A stretch of 64,000 nt of DNA from Powellomyces hirtus (lineage: Eukaryota; Chytridiomycota; Chytridiomycetes; Spizellomycetales; Powellomycetaceae): positions 1,674,001 through 1,738,000 of the forward strand of contig JAHLKG010000002.1 of NCBI GenBank assembly GCA_025526995.1, read 5' to 3'. The position numbers were made by a program, and so were the translations under genes. The notes beneath the pieces were generated by a model. The model saw only the letters and a program-made list of their open reading frames with translations. It made no database searches and had not been told where the DNA came from. This document shows, piece by piece, positions 39,361 through 51,258 of the stretch (the stretch's first letter is position 1; each line of letters opens with the position of its first letter).

Positions 39361-42300
39361 ATGCTCCGATTCCTCCTCCTGCTGCTCTCGTTGCCTCTCC
39401 TGGCTTTCCACCTATACGCTGACCCACCAACCCAATTGTGTCGCTGGCTCACAACAACCGAACTCGACACTGTCTTTCTGCGAACACAGGATTGGGTTCT
39501 CTTTGATCGTTGCAACCGCAAACTCCGGTACATCGATAAGCAACGCCCGCCATCTGCCGCTTCACCCGACGCGGTTGCCCACTCAACAGCCACCGCACAT
39601 TCAGACACAACACAAAGTCAGACTACTTTTCCGCCACCAGAGAAATCAGTAGATTGCATTCCGTGTTTCACTCCGTCGGATTCATCATCCCCGCCCACTC
39701 AGGAAGAGCATCAATTCTCCGACAGCATGAGTGCCCACGCGCGCAAGATCGAGATTGTCGGCACTGCAGCCGTGTCCACCGACGAAGAATGGGAGGCACA
39801 GATTAGTAGACCATGCTTGACCGTCGTGGATGTGTATGCACGATGGGCCGGACCCTGCGAACCTATGCAGAACATCTTCAAACGACTGAAACTCGATTAC
39901 GGTGAAGCCGTCAACTTTGTGATGGCGCAAACTGATGGAATAGAAGCGTTGGCCACGCTACGCAACAAGTCTTGTCCGACGTTCCTCTTCTTCTTCAAAG
40001 GCACCCTAGTGAAAATGATCAAAGGAGCCAACGCTCCCCAGATCGAGAAAACTATCAAAGAACAGCTGGATCTGGAAAAGAAGGGATTGCCACATGTCGC
40101 TCTTCGTCTGGACAATCTCTCACTGGCAGTCTCTACGAGCGGAGACAGCGCTGCTGCATCGCAAGACGACTCATCATCGCCCATGACACCTTACACTCCC
40201 ATGTCGGCAACATCTGAACGTACGTTGGCTATCATCAAGCCCGACGCGATGGCGCCAGCGGTCCTCGCTCAGATCCTTGACATCATCCGCCGAAACCGCT
40301 TCGACATTGTGCAGAGGAAAAAAGTCTGGCTCACTCCCGCCCAGGTTGAGGAGCTGTACAAGGAGCATGAGAAGGCGGCGTACTTCCAAGGTGTTTTGAC
40401 CCACATGTCGACGGCGCCTGTTCTGGCGTTGATTTTGAATAAAGATAATGCGGTGCAAGATTGGAGGAAGGTTATGGGTCCAGCAAACTCTCGCGCTGCG
40501 CGTGACGCGGCACCCTCTAGGTATGTCACTGGGTGTCATTGTCCTCAGTGTTATCAAGGAACTGACAAAAGAACTTGACAATGTGTGAAGCATCCGGGCC
40601 CTAGTCGGCACTGACAACCGGTTGAACGCCGTATACGGATCCGAAACGCTCGAAGCAGCGGGCCACGAAATCGAACTTCTCTTCGGGGCCAACGCATCCG
40701 TTCTCGAACTTCCCCTTCCCGCCATCGTCGACCAACCATCGTCCGCCCTCATCCAGCCGCCGGAAAAGACACTGGCCATCATCAAACCCGACATGATCGA
40801 CCCCGAAAAAGTCGATGCGATCGTCGAGCGTATCGTGTGCCGTGGGTACCAGGTTCTCAAACGAGAGAGCGTGCATCTTTCGCAGGACGAGGCTGCGGAA
40901 CTGTATTCGCATCAGAAGGAGGCGCCGTACTTTGCGGATGCGGTCGCATTCATGTCCAGGTGGGGTGTCGGAAAACGAGTAATGGTTGCACGTATCCTGG
41001 TTTAACGCATTTTGAATTTAGTGGTCCTGTCGTTGCATTGGTCTTGAAGGGAAGTGATGTGGTGAATGGATGGAGAGAAATGATAGGCCCCACAGACCCT
41101 GAAACAGCCAAATCACAGTTCCCCATGAGGTACTGCATCACATTGCTCCAAATTATGCGACTTCTTTTTTCCAGGCCTGTCTCTAATCTCTTGGAAAACT
41201 GAAATAGTATCCGCGCCCGATTCGGCACCGACGCCGTGCGCAACGCCGTGCATGGTTCCGACGGCATCGCCAATGCGCACCGGGAAATTCGGCAGCTCTT
41301 CCCATCGCTCCTCATGCGTTCCGAGTCCGGCGTCTACGGGACCCGGCCCAGCACCGCCTCCATGCACGACACACCCACCACCCATCACACCGCTTCAGCC
41401 GACGACAACATCTTGACTGAACGCACCTGCGCGCTCATCAAACCGGACGCGTTTGCCAAAGGCCATAAAGATGAGATTGTGCAGAAGATTAAGGCTGCGG
41501 GCTTCAAGATCGTGGCTGAGAAGGAGGTGGAGCTGAAGAGGGAGCAAGCTCTGGAGTTTTATAAGGAACATAACGGACAAGGATTCTTTGAGGAACTGGT
41601 CAACTGGATGAGCACGTGAGTTTTGCGAGTGTGCGCAAGATTCGAGCCGAGACATGCTGATGTTGAACTTGGCCGCTGCATCAAAATCATCTAGACCCGA
41701 CCTTCCGATCTACGCGATGGTTCTCGAGCGAGACACGGCCATCACGGCGTGGCGAGAGCTAGCTGGGCCCACGAATTCAAACAAGGCTCGCGAAATCGCA
41801 CCCAACAGGTACTGTATAAACAAACGACAGACAACTTCTTAGACTCCCCTCTCCCCCGCATGTTACTCACAGACTATCTTAATGCCTTTTCAGCATCCGC
41901 GCTTTATTCGGCACCGACGGCTCCAAAAACGCTGTGCACGGGTCCGACTCTCCCCAATCGGCCGAACGCGAGATCAAAATCATCTTTGGCGACAGCGTCA
42001 GCCCATACCCATCCGCTGCTAAGCCCACGGCATCCACATCCACTCAACGCACCCTGGCGCTCATTAAACCCGACGCGTACGGTGCGGGCAAAAAAGACGA
42101 GATCGTGAAACGTATCAAAGACGATGGGTTCCGGATTGTCGAACAGGCCGAAACAATGTGGTCGAAGGAGAAAGCGGCAGAGTTCTATAGAGAACATGTT
42201 GGGAAAGGGTTTTATGATGAGTTGGTGCGGTGGATGAGCAGGTGGGTGGGGTGCAGCGATCTATATGCGCGTTTGAGTTCTTTGACGATAGGGGTTCTTG

Positions 42301-44640
42301 ACATGATTGGTTTGTCAGCGCACCGATTTATGCCATGGTTTTGGAGAAGGACGATGGTATTAAGGGATGGCGGGATCTGGCGGGGCCGACCAACTCGGAG
42401 AAAGCCCGCGAGTCCGCGCCAAACAGGTGAGATTTCGGTCACCTACCATTTTTCCTCGCGATCTACGTAGCAGGCCATTCATGCTCATTCTTTTTGCGTG
42501 ACATAGCATCCGCGCTTTGTTTGGCACCGACGGCAGCAGAAATGCCGTACATGGGTCCGACTCACCCGCATCCGCCTCACGGGAAATCAGCCTTGTCTTC
42601 CCCTCGACCGACTCCTCTGCCCGCATCCCGGCCCCGGCCGCCAAATCTCCCGAACGCACTCTCGCACTCATCAAACCGGACGCGACAGCGCAACGCGACG
42701 CCATTATTTCCCGGATCAAATCCGCCGGATTCACGATCGTCAAACAAGAAGAAATCACACTGACGCCTGAGAAAGCCGGTGAATTCTACCGTGAACATGC
42801 CAGCAGACCGTTCTACGAGACGCTGGTGACGTGGATGAGCAGTGAAAGTATTCTGGCATTGGTCTTGGAAAAAGTAGATGCAGTCGTCGAGTGGAGAGAG
42901 CTGGCAGGTCCCACTGATTCAAACAAGGCGCGAACCTCAGTTCCTAACAGCATTCGGGCACTGTACGGCACGGACGGGAGCAAGAACGCTGTACATGGTT
43001 CCGATTCCCTCCCATCCGCAGAGCGTGAAATCCGACTCATCTTCCCCGACCTCGCCGGCTCACATCACGCTGCTCAACACGCGTCAGCGACGTCTTCCGG
43101 CGTGCCCATCCAACGCACCCTGGCGCTCATCAAGCCCGACGTGTACCCAGCGAAAAAGCCCGACATTGTAAAACGCATCCAAGCGGACGGGTTCACGATT
43201 GTTACTGAGAAAGAAGTCAACTTTTCGAGCGAGGTCGCCAAAATGTTTTACAAAGAACATGAAGGGAAGGGCTTCTATGACGATCTGGTGGAATGGATGT
43301 CCAGCGCACCCATCTATGCGCTCGTGCTCGAGAAAGAAGGGGCAATCACCGGGTGGCGTGAACTGGCTGGTCCAACGAATTCGGAGAAAGCCAGAGAAAG
43401 CGCCCCGCAGAGCATTCGGGCCGTATACGGCACCGACGGGAGCAAGAATGCCGTGCACGGGTCCGACTCGGAACCTTCTGCTGAACGCGAAATTAGACTA
43501 GTGTTTGGCGACGCTGTATCTCCATTTGCCACCGCCCAGGGAACCCGCGCTGCTGCTCCCTCACACCAGTCCAAACCCACACCCGCCTCAACAACCGCCA
43601 CAACACCGGGCCCGGCAGCTGTCACAAACGACGACCCACGCCACCTGGAACGTACACTAGCGCTCATCAAACCCGACGCGTACGGCACGCACAAGGCGGA
43701 AATAATACGTCGCGTACAAGAAGCCGGTTTCGTGATCATCAAGGAATCCGAACTCCGCTTTACACCCGAAATGGCTGCGGCGTTCTATCAGGAACATAAC
43801 GGGAAGCCGTTTTATGATACCCTCGTCGAGTGGATGAGCAGTAAGCCGATTTATGCAATGGTGTTGGAGGCGGAAGACGCGGTGAAGAAATGGAGGGGAT
43901 TGGCGGGGCCGACAAATTCGGAGAAGGCGAGAGAAACGGATCCAAATAGGTAAATATCTCACATAAAAATGAAGCTGCTATCTTTGCTGAGGGTGCGTTA
44001 TAGCGACTAACTGAGTTGCTTCGCTCCTTGTAGTATCCGAGCATTGTTCGGAACAGATGGGTCTCAGAACGCAGTCCATGGGTCCGACTCGGTCTCATCC
44101 GCGACGCGCGAAATCGGAATCGTCTTTGGTGATTCCCTTCCCGCGCCACCACCCACCACCACCCAAGTAGCTCCCGCAACCACAACAACTACAACAAGCG
44201 CCACACCCAAACCGCCGACCACCGCCAAACCAGCCTCGTCCTCCCCGTCCCGCGCCGCATCCAGCTCAAACGTTGCAGCCGCCAGAAAGTCCACTTCCAA
44301 CCTGACGAGCTCCAGCCGGGCTACCTCTCAAAAATCCGTCGCGCCAACAGCCACCACAACGGGTAGCAAACCGGCTTCCCGCGTGTCAAGCTCAACGGCC
44401 TTGGCGTCTGCCAAATCGGCATCGTCGGTCAACAAACCAGGATCTCGTGTAGCGTCCAAAAATGATTTGAGCTCATCAAAAGTCCGCTCCCCAAGTACCG
44501 GAATGGGATTACGGGCGAGCACGAATAAATTGGCGGCCGATAAAAATGCCGGGGCGACCGGCGTAGGCACCGCGGAACCGGTGGGACCCACCGCGGCGAT
44601 CATGGACGACCCGACCAACATCGTGGCGAAGGAAGAGTAG
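39361..44640 (+). CDS. thioredoxin domain plus seven NDPK domains, NME8-like (axonemal dynein intermediate chain class)
   Basis: Nine exons. From the ATG at 39727 (MSAHARKIEIVG, the usual NME8/NME9 start) the coding length is 4,299 nt, 1,432 residues; the frame continues to an ATG at 39361, adding 122 residues with a hydrophobic start. Introns: 40521-40590, 40960-41021, 41130-41207, 41616-41694, 41809-41893, 42242-42318, 42427-42506, 43950-44033. The thioredoxin domain has WAGPC (39844-39858) where WCGPC is usual. Seven NDPK domains begin with TLAIIKPDA, TLAIIKPDM, TCALIKPDA, TLALIKPDA, TLALIKPDA, TLALIKPDV and TLALIKPDA. Each ends with SIRALFGTDGSKNAVHGSDS or a variant; domain 1 has Tyr for the catalytic His (NAVYGSE), the rest keep His. 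A Ser/Ala/Thr-rich tail of about 170 residues follows. Animal NME8 has three NDPK domains. Confidence 0.92.
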
Positions 44641-44860
44641 ATCACCAACCCGGCCGATGGGAGTATCTATGTATACCGGGCTAAACTTTGTACAGGACAT
44701 TTTGAATCCAAAAAAGAAAGATATATTCTATAATTACTTCACACGGTGATTGGATCGCTGATTCTAGATACGGAAATCATCATGCTGGGATGCTAAGAAC
44801 AACGATGTAGATGCGATGCGGGTTGGGGTATGTATATACGGCAAAATGACGTGAGAGAGG

Positions 44861-45467
44861 TCATGGCGCCCAATTCCGGCTGTTGTGCGCTACTGTGAAT
44901 AGATACGGTGAGCAGTCAAGAACATCAATCCGGAGTTCTTTGCTTTGGTACTCGCGGAGCAATGTCAATGCTGCTCGTAACGTTGGACCGGAGCTGCTCA
45001 CAAGATTGGAGATGTTAGTTTCCATAAACACAGCCAAAGATGCCATACTGTGTATCCTTCCTTACTCGTATGGCGTGCGTATCAGCCCTTCCTGTCCGCT
45101 CTGATCAAATTTCAACAAATCGACGTGGTGTCCCGCCCCCACGATCCCGAATGCTTCACGCAGCGCATGGTTGATAGCGTTCCGAAAATGGAGTTCGTCG
45201 AATGTATGGTCGTCGGCCGTAACTCTAAGGTACACACAAAAAACAACGGTCGGTCCGCGCACAAGAAACAGCAGATTTGCAGCTCTTTGTCTCTTACAGA
45301 CGCAGTCGGAGGTACTGAAAAGGGAACCCCGAGACGGTGAATTTTGTTCCTGATGGTGGTTTGCTGGCAGTTGGTGTGGCGTGTAGCGGTTTTTTAGACG
45401 GGTGGGTTGCGTCGAGAGAAGGCTGGGATGGTGAGCGATCTCGCTTGGCTGGTGAAGCAGCAGACAT
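44861..45467 (-). CDS. ribonuclease P/MRP subunit, RPP14-like
   Basis: Three exons (45467-45298, 45224-45066, 44993-44861) give 462 nt, 153 residues. After a basic, Ser/Pro-rich leader (MSAASPAKRDRSPSQPS), the core reads YLRLRLVTADDHTFDELHFR, NAINHALREAFGIVGAGHHV and DLLKFDQSGQEGLIRTPYDS, then LRAALTLLREYQSKELRIDV and LDCSPYLFTVAHNSRNW. The order of blocks and the final S-P-(F/Y)-L...NSR match human RPP14, of the Pop5/Rpp14 fold that binds precursor-tRNA processing RNA. POP5 is the alternative but has a different C-terminus. It converges on the NDPK gene. Confidence 0.7.
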
Positions 45468-45701
45468 TGTTGCCTAAAGTAGCGGCGGTGCAATCAATAC
45501 CTCGTCGTATGAGAATGCCGTCGGTGAAGTTGGAGGTGGAAAGGGCACTGTTACTAAGCCTATGCGAAATACCGTCAATGCGCAGCACCCGTCAGACGCG
45601 GATGTGATTTCTGACGCGTGGAAACTTCTTCCCTTTTCCATCGCGACAACTCGAACTTCACGATGGAACAAGAATAAGATCACCCACCCCCACCCGAACT
45701 G

Positions 45702-45908
45702 CTAACAAGACTTCCTCTTGAAGTGTGGTGTACCGTCTTGCTCTATCCTCATCCGGCGTACCTGCAGCTCGTCGTGCAAAGAGGCTCGCACCTCTGGAAC
45801 GAATTCGTCCAGACCACCCTTCCGACCAGCCTGTTGCGATATCTGAGATTGAAAGTCAATCTGATTCGAGATGATTCCACTAATTTGCTCTTGCGAGGAC
45901 ACCGGCAT
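45702..45908 (-). CDS. small hypothetical protein
   Basis: An ATG at 45908 opens 68 codons: MPVSSQEQISGIISNQIDFQ, then GLDEFVPEVRASLHDELQVR and the end HFKRKSC. Polar and helical, without signal peptide or membrane segment. The frame is open to 45977 without another ATG. Not recognised; it could be the C-terminal exon of a longer gene. Confidence 0.35.
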   Translation of the reverse strand: MPVSSQEQISGIISNQIDFQSQISQQAGRKGGLDEFVPEVRASLHDELQVRRMRIEQDGTPHFKRKSC

Positions 45909-46456
45909 GTTGAGGGAAACTTCGCTCTTTCTTCCCCCCGATACTAAGCGTCGACGAACAGCGCACGTCCCCACCAAGTACGTTCACGAATGGAACAAGG
46001 TTTATATTCGGCACAACCTGTGAGACGGGATCCTTAAAGGAAACTCAGTGCGGCAACCTCGATGGCAAAATGGGCTGAGTCAAAGCTTAACGTTGGAAAC
46101 GTGCTCAAAGTGAACATATGGGAAATCGAGTCCACGGTCGAAACTGCCAACGGCCAAGATCTGATTACGTGGACAGGAGGAAACCGGATGGTCGACACAC
46201 CACGCCTCGGAACTTGGGTCTGGAACAACTGGCCTGGCAATGTGTTTCATGCCAATCGGGACCAAGAGCTCGGGTCCTGTTGCCAGTCGCGGGACTGTGC
46301 TCGACACAAACGCAGACGAAGGTAACTCTACTATTGATCAAGACTGTATGCGTAGATATTATTTCCCCTCCCTCCCCAATATATTTTCGTTTTACAACTA
46401 CTCGTAGTTACAGAAGTGCCCCACCAGGGGGCTACTTTTGTTCGTTACAATTATTC
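45909..46456. other. intergenic region
   Basis: Between the small ORF and the ERG7 stop. Overlapping short frames on both strands (for example 46062-46325 plus) have no family support. Confidence 0.4.
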
Positions 46457-48792
46457 TCAAGCAATTACGCCGGGTCCTACTTCACTCTCCCAACGTCCCA
46501 GAGCCCATATCGGGAAGATGAATTTGTAGTTGGGGTAGGCGATCAGCGCATTTCGATTGAAAACGCCTTCGATGCCCTCCTGGTTCCATCGTCCATCGGG
46601 CTGTTGTCGGCTCATGATGAGCTTAATGCCACGCGCAATAAGGTTTTTGTCGGGGTACTGGGCCGCAAGAAGGGCGAGGATGGCCCAAGCGGTTTGAACG
46701 ACCTGGGACTGGGCGTGGTGATGAAAGACGCCTGTCTCGCATGACTAAAAGCAAAGCGGAGGATTAGCAATTCATGCGCAGCGAAAACGAGGCAAATTGA
46801 CTGGCAGGTACTACAGCTGGCGAAATAAAATGGAAAACTGTACCTTGTAATCTTCGCCCCAACCTCCGTCCGCTTGTTGCTTGCTGACCAAGAACTCGCA
46901 CGCCTTGCGGACGGTTCCGCTGTTCTCGTACGTCTCGCCGACGGCGCTCAAACCCTCGATGCCGAACCAAGTGGCATAGATAAAGCAGATTGCCCAGGAT
47001 CCGAACCAAGATCCGTCGGGCCGTTGTGCCTTCTTGATGTATCGCAAGCCATGCTTGAAAGCTGTGTCGATTTCATCCGATCGGTAGTTGGGCTGTCGCT
47101 TTCGGAATGCTTTGAGGGAGAGGAGGACAGCGGTGGTGCATTCCGGGTACGAGTATTCGAGCATAATGTCGCCGAAGACTTCGGCCGGGTTGATTTTTTC
47201 CAGGAGGGTGGGACCGCGGGTGAGTTCGTAAGTGGCAAAGCCACCGTCCTTGTTCTGCATGCGGAGCATCACGTCGACCGCATCGCGGAAGCGGTCCGGG
47301 GTGACATTTTTGTTTGTGTAAGGAAGATCCTGCATCGAGAGGACGGCTTTCATAGCTTCGGCGGTGCAGTCTGAGACCGTATAGCCCTGGGCGCGACGGG
47401 AGAAGGGCCAGGCGCCCTTGGTGAGGTCGCGGTAACAGCGGGTGTGGTTTTCGGGGTCGGTGCGGATCTGCTGTGTGTCGAGGAACTCGAGAGCGCGCTT
47501 GATTGTATCCTGGCATGAGGGTTCGTTGGCCAGACCTACTTCGCAGACGGCTTGGCAGAAGAAAGCCGTGTCCCAGACCTGACTGCCGTCGGTTCCGTTG
47601 AAGTGCATGCCGGACTCGGACATCCAGATGTAGTCGAGAGTATGCTCCCTGTGCTGCTTGAACTCTTCGCACTCATTTCCGAGCTTGAAGTAGGTGCAGA
47701 GCATGTTGAGAGGCTTGTTGACGGAGGCGAGGTTGCCATATGATGTGTTTTTGTCTTCCATTTGCAACTGGGTCCAGGCTTCATCCACAGCCCATTTGCG
47801 GAGTCGACGCGGCGAACATTTTTCGTACATCCAGCAGATGGTGTTCAACCCATCGAGCAGTTTGGTGTGGGGATAGAACACTTCTGCAGCGGCGACATTG
47901 TTGCACTGCTTTGGCCAGTCGATCGAGTCGTAGGGCTGGGTGTACAGCTCTTCTCGTAGTTGTTCCAGCAGGGGAGTGTCATCGGCTTTGAGGCGTTGTG
48001 CGTAGATGAAACTCATGGGCAGATAGACCATGCGAGTGTGGATCCACCAGCGACCAGGATGGAATGGGAGCGCGTATGGGAGCAGCCACAGTTCAGGAGG
48101 AACCGGGTTCATGCCTTCGTATTCATACACACCCAATGCCGACAGCCAGAACTTGCCCCAGGCAGGAACGGCTGTTGCCGAGCCCAGTTTATGCAGGGTG
48201 CCACGCGCAAGCACCATAGCCGGATGGTCTCTATTGACGCCCAGCAATCTACACGCGACGTAGTTCAACGTTGTTCCAAAAACAGTCGATTCTCCAGCCA
48301 CATGGATTCCCCATCCTCCGTCGTCCTTGTTGGCGGTAGTCAACAGGTATCGGATCATCTCGACGCGCATGGGTTCCGGGATCGTTTGTTTGGAAATGTA
48401 CATTGTAATGACGTATCCGGGGGTGAGGAAGTGCGGGCCTCCGTAGGCACCCGCAAAGTGACCGTCCTCGCATTGGAGTTGCTGATAAAATTTAAGTCCG
48501 TTGCGGGCTGCGTCGAGGGGGGTGCGCGGTTTAGGGAGAGTTGGGGAGTTCTGTAGGCAACATCGTGTGAGCTGTCAAAGCTGACGACTTCCGGGACAAC
48601 AGGGAGAGATCAGCCACGCCCATGACAACTTACAAGCTTGAGGTCCAGCCAGTACTTGTCCACAGCAGTTTGGGGCCACTTTTCTGCTTCCGCTTCGTTG
48701 AGATAGTGCCAGGTCTGCCGTCCGTCTTCGGCGCGGAGACGCCAGCGGGTCAGGTCGGTGTAGTTGAGTGTGAGGGGTGATGAGTGCGGCAT
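46457..48792 (-). CDS. ERG7: lanosterol synthase (oxidosqualene cyclase)
   Basis: Start at 48792 (MPHSSPLTLNYTDLTRWRLR). Exon 1 ends near 48637 (LDLKL), the main exon runs from about 48550 to 46844, and one or more final exons reach a stop at 46457 (ALGRWESEVGPGVIA). Typical cyclase blocks: GPHFLTPGYVITMYI, DDGGWGIHVAGESTVFGTTL, the QW repeats (GSQVWDTAF, DGSWFGSWAICFIY, ADGGWGEDYK), and the catalytic acid motif VSDCTAEAMKAVL. The active-site region FATYELTRGPTLLEKINPAE and the substrate-pocket WFGIEG are as in fungal ERG7. It cyclises 2,3-oxidosqualene to lanosterol on the ER or lipid droplets, the first sterol-specific step of ergosterol-type synthesis. Confidence 0.96.
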
Positions 48793-51258
48793 TGTTGATA
48801 CTTGCAGCGTGCGAGCGGATGGACTATGATATGTTATGGAAGTCGCTACGGAGCGACGACAGGGATGGCGGAATTGGGGAGAGATATATGTGAAGTGTGC
48901 AGGTTGGTTTAGCGGCCATGTCGCATGCGGGCATTGCGGACTGGCGGAGGTGGCGAGGTGAGGTGGGCCGACAAGGAATTGTGCGCGTTCTGTTCGATCT
49001 CGCGTTCGTTTTGTGTGTCGGGCGGGCGTTTGGTTAATGTTACCTTCAAGTTCACAACTTCTTTTTCGTTGTTGTTGTTGGCATTGTGCGGATTGCATTT
49101 ACATACAAGCAGGCTTGCCATTAGAACTCTACAAAAAAAGTAGGTAGTGACGGCTTCAGCTCGCATTATCTAGTCAATCAGCCGAGGACCATTTTGGACT
49201 TGATGAACTGTTAGATAAATTGATGTGTTTAGGTGGAATCATGTGTGCAATATAATCACCGCCTTGGCGGTTTGGATTTGCCTTTTTGTATTTGTCGCTG
49301 CTACCTGAACAGCCGGGTATCAAAAGTCCGCCTTCCCCCCCGGGCCTTGGTGTGACCATAGGTCGGAAGGGAAGTGGAATAAGACGTGCTCCTTGCTTCA
49401 AGTATTTCTTTCCAATCAAGTATGTATTGTAGTGGGATATCTCTTGTGATTCGGCAGACTGCTTATTGACTCTCGCCACTGACCCTACCTCCCTCCCACA
49501 CAATATATGATCTTGTGCCCAAAGCCATACCGTAACGAACCGGGCTACGCAAGTACGACAAATAAACGAGATATCGACGGGCACAACCAAGCAATACGAC
49601 GTGGAGCCGCGCGTTGGGCAATGACCGAGATGTTGAGGCGACCACCCGTTGGCTTTGAAGACGTTGTTCGTCAACATTTCCGGATTCGAGGTAGAAAATT
49701 CTGGCTAAATTGGAAGCATGGGCAGCAGCGGAGAGCAACAAACGATGAAGGCGGGACGATCTGAAGGGAGAAGATCCGCGCGTTGGACCCAACTTTCTGA
49801 CGGACCAGTACCTCCACGCGCTCTCACAAGAGTCTGGAAGTCAAATGCACCGGTGAGGGTGAAAGGTTGAGTTGGACAATTATTTCCCAGGCGGCGTTTT
49901 TTTCCGGTGCTTTATCTGTTGTGTTTGTAAATACAGTCACCGCCCAGACGGGGGTTTCCGATTTTTTTTCAATCCGAATTGAGTGGGGTTATAGACTTTG
50001 ACGACGACAAGCACTGGCGCAAGTACCAGCAGCAGGGCATAAAGTTGTAATGAAGTATGTAAGGTGTGGAAGTTGATCCAAAAATTGATACCTTGCGCAA
50101 CTACAAAAGGATGGGCGAAACGGCATTTTTCGCCACGATTTTTTTTTGAACCAACACGTTTGCCAAGAAAGTCGGGTATGATCTTGACGAGAATCTTCGT
50201 TACGATATTGGCTAGAGGAAGACTATTAGATCTTGTACAACTGAATGCCGAGAATTCTATTCATGAAGGTTCTGTATTTTCTATGCTTGCGCCAGTGTCA
50301 TCTGATTGTGCCTATTCCAGCATTTAGGATTTCTATTCTGAAGACTTGATTGTTAACAACAAAATGACTCCCTAACCGACTATAAACTGCAACAGTGATG
50401 TCTTCAACAGAACAATTGAGCTTTCAAGTTTTTGATAGAATCCATTGCAATCGCATTTGCCTCTTGTCAGTCTCGCTGTCTTGCTTTACCAACCCGCGCG
50501 ACATCCTAACATGTAAGAGAGAGCAAGCAACCGCATCATTGGGGAGCGTTCCATCAATTATTGCACTCTTCTTCTTTGCCGCTGGAGCTGAACACTTCTA
50601 CGTTCTCTCTCTCTTGAGAATCTTGTATCTTTTGCTGCAGGCATTGTTCACATCTTTTCGGCTTTCTGCAAATTTTGACAATATGTTATCTTTCCAGTGG
50701 AGACTGCGACACTTGGTTTTTGCAATTGTTGTTACTTTAAAAAGTTCTGCTTCTGCACATGGTCCTCTCCCACCTTCTTCAATTGTTATCTCAGACTCTC
50801 CACTTCAAGGAAGAGAGCAAAATGCTCATCTTGGGTTGTTCTGACAATTCAAATACGTGACCAAAATAGAGACAGTAAATCATAACATAGTTATGTGCAT
50901 GCAATGAAAGTGCAATGGACAAAGTACCCATGCTATACTAAACGGTTGAACAAACAGACGTTGAGGGATTGTCTGTAGTGGAGGCAAATAGGGGGAGGAT
51001 GTGGGTTGAGGGGAAGGTGAGGAGGGAGCGGGATTTCGATTGACTTGAGGATTTTCCTTTCTATTTATTATGAGCATATCTCGTATCCGTAATCTGTAAA
51101 CTATAGATAGACTCTTCGAGAAATAAGACTACCTTGGCACTAGTTTCCCCATTTTCCAACTGTCCAACCTAACGAATGTAACAAGATGGCTAGGGTTCGG
51201 GGGAAAGGACCATCACGTTGTTCCTATCTATCCTATTAAGGTCCGTTCATCACTTCAC
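48793..51258. other. gene-poor, AT-richer region
   Basis: Nearly 2.5 kb without a supported gene. Minus-strand frame 49677-49174 starts with ATG (MLTNNVFKANGWSPQHLGHC) and ends SSSSPKWSSAD, but lacks recognisable domains. Plus-strand frame 50395-50844 is Phe/Leu/Ser-rich, as expected of chance in AT-rich DNA. From about 49860 to 51200 the base composition is visibly richer in A/T than in neighbouring genes, with T runs at about 49960 and 50140. A palindrome ACCGCC-TT-GGCGGT lies at 49258-49271. Confidence 0.45.
49258..49271. repeat. perfect palindrome
   Basis: ACCGCC followed by TT and the exact inverse GGCGGT. It could be a binding site for a dimeric transcription factor, a small hairpin or chance. 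Confidence 0.35.
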
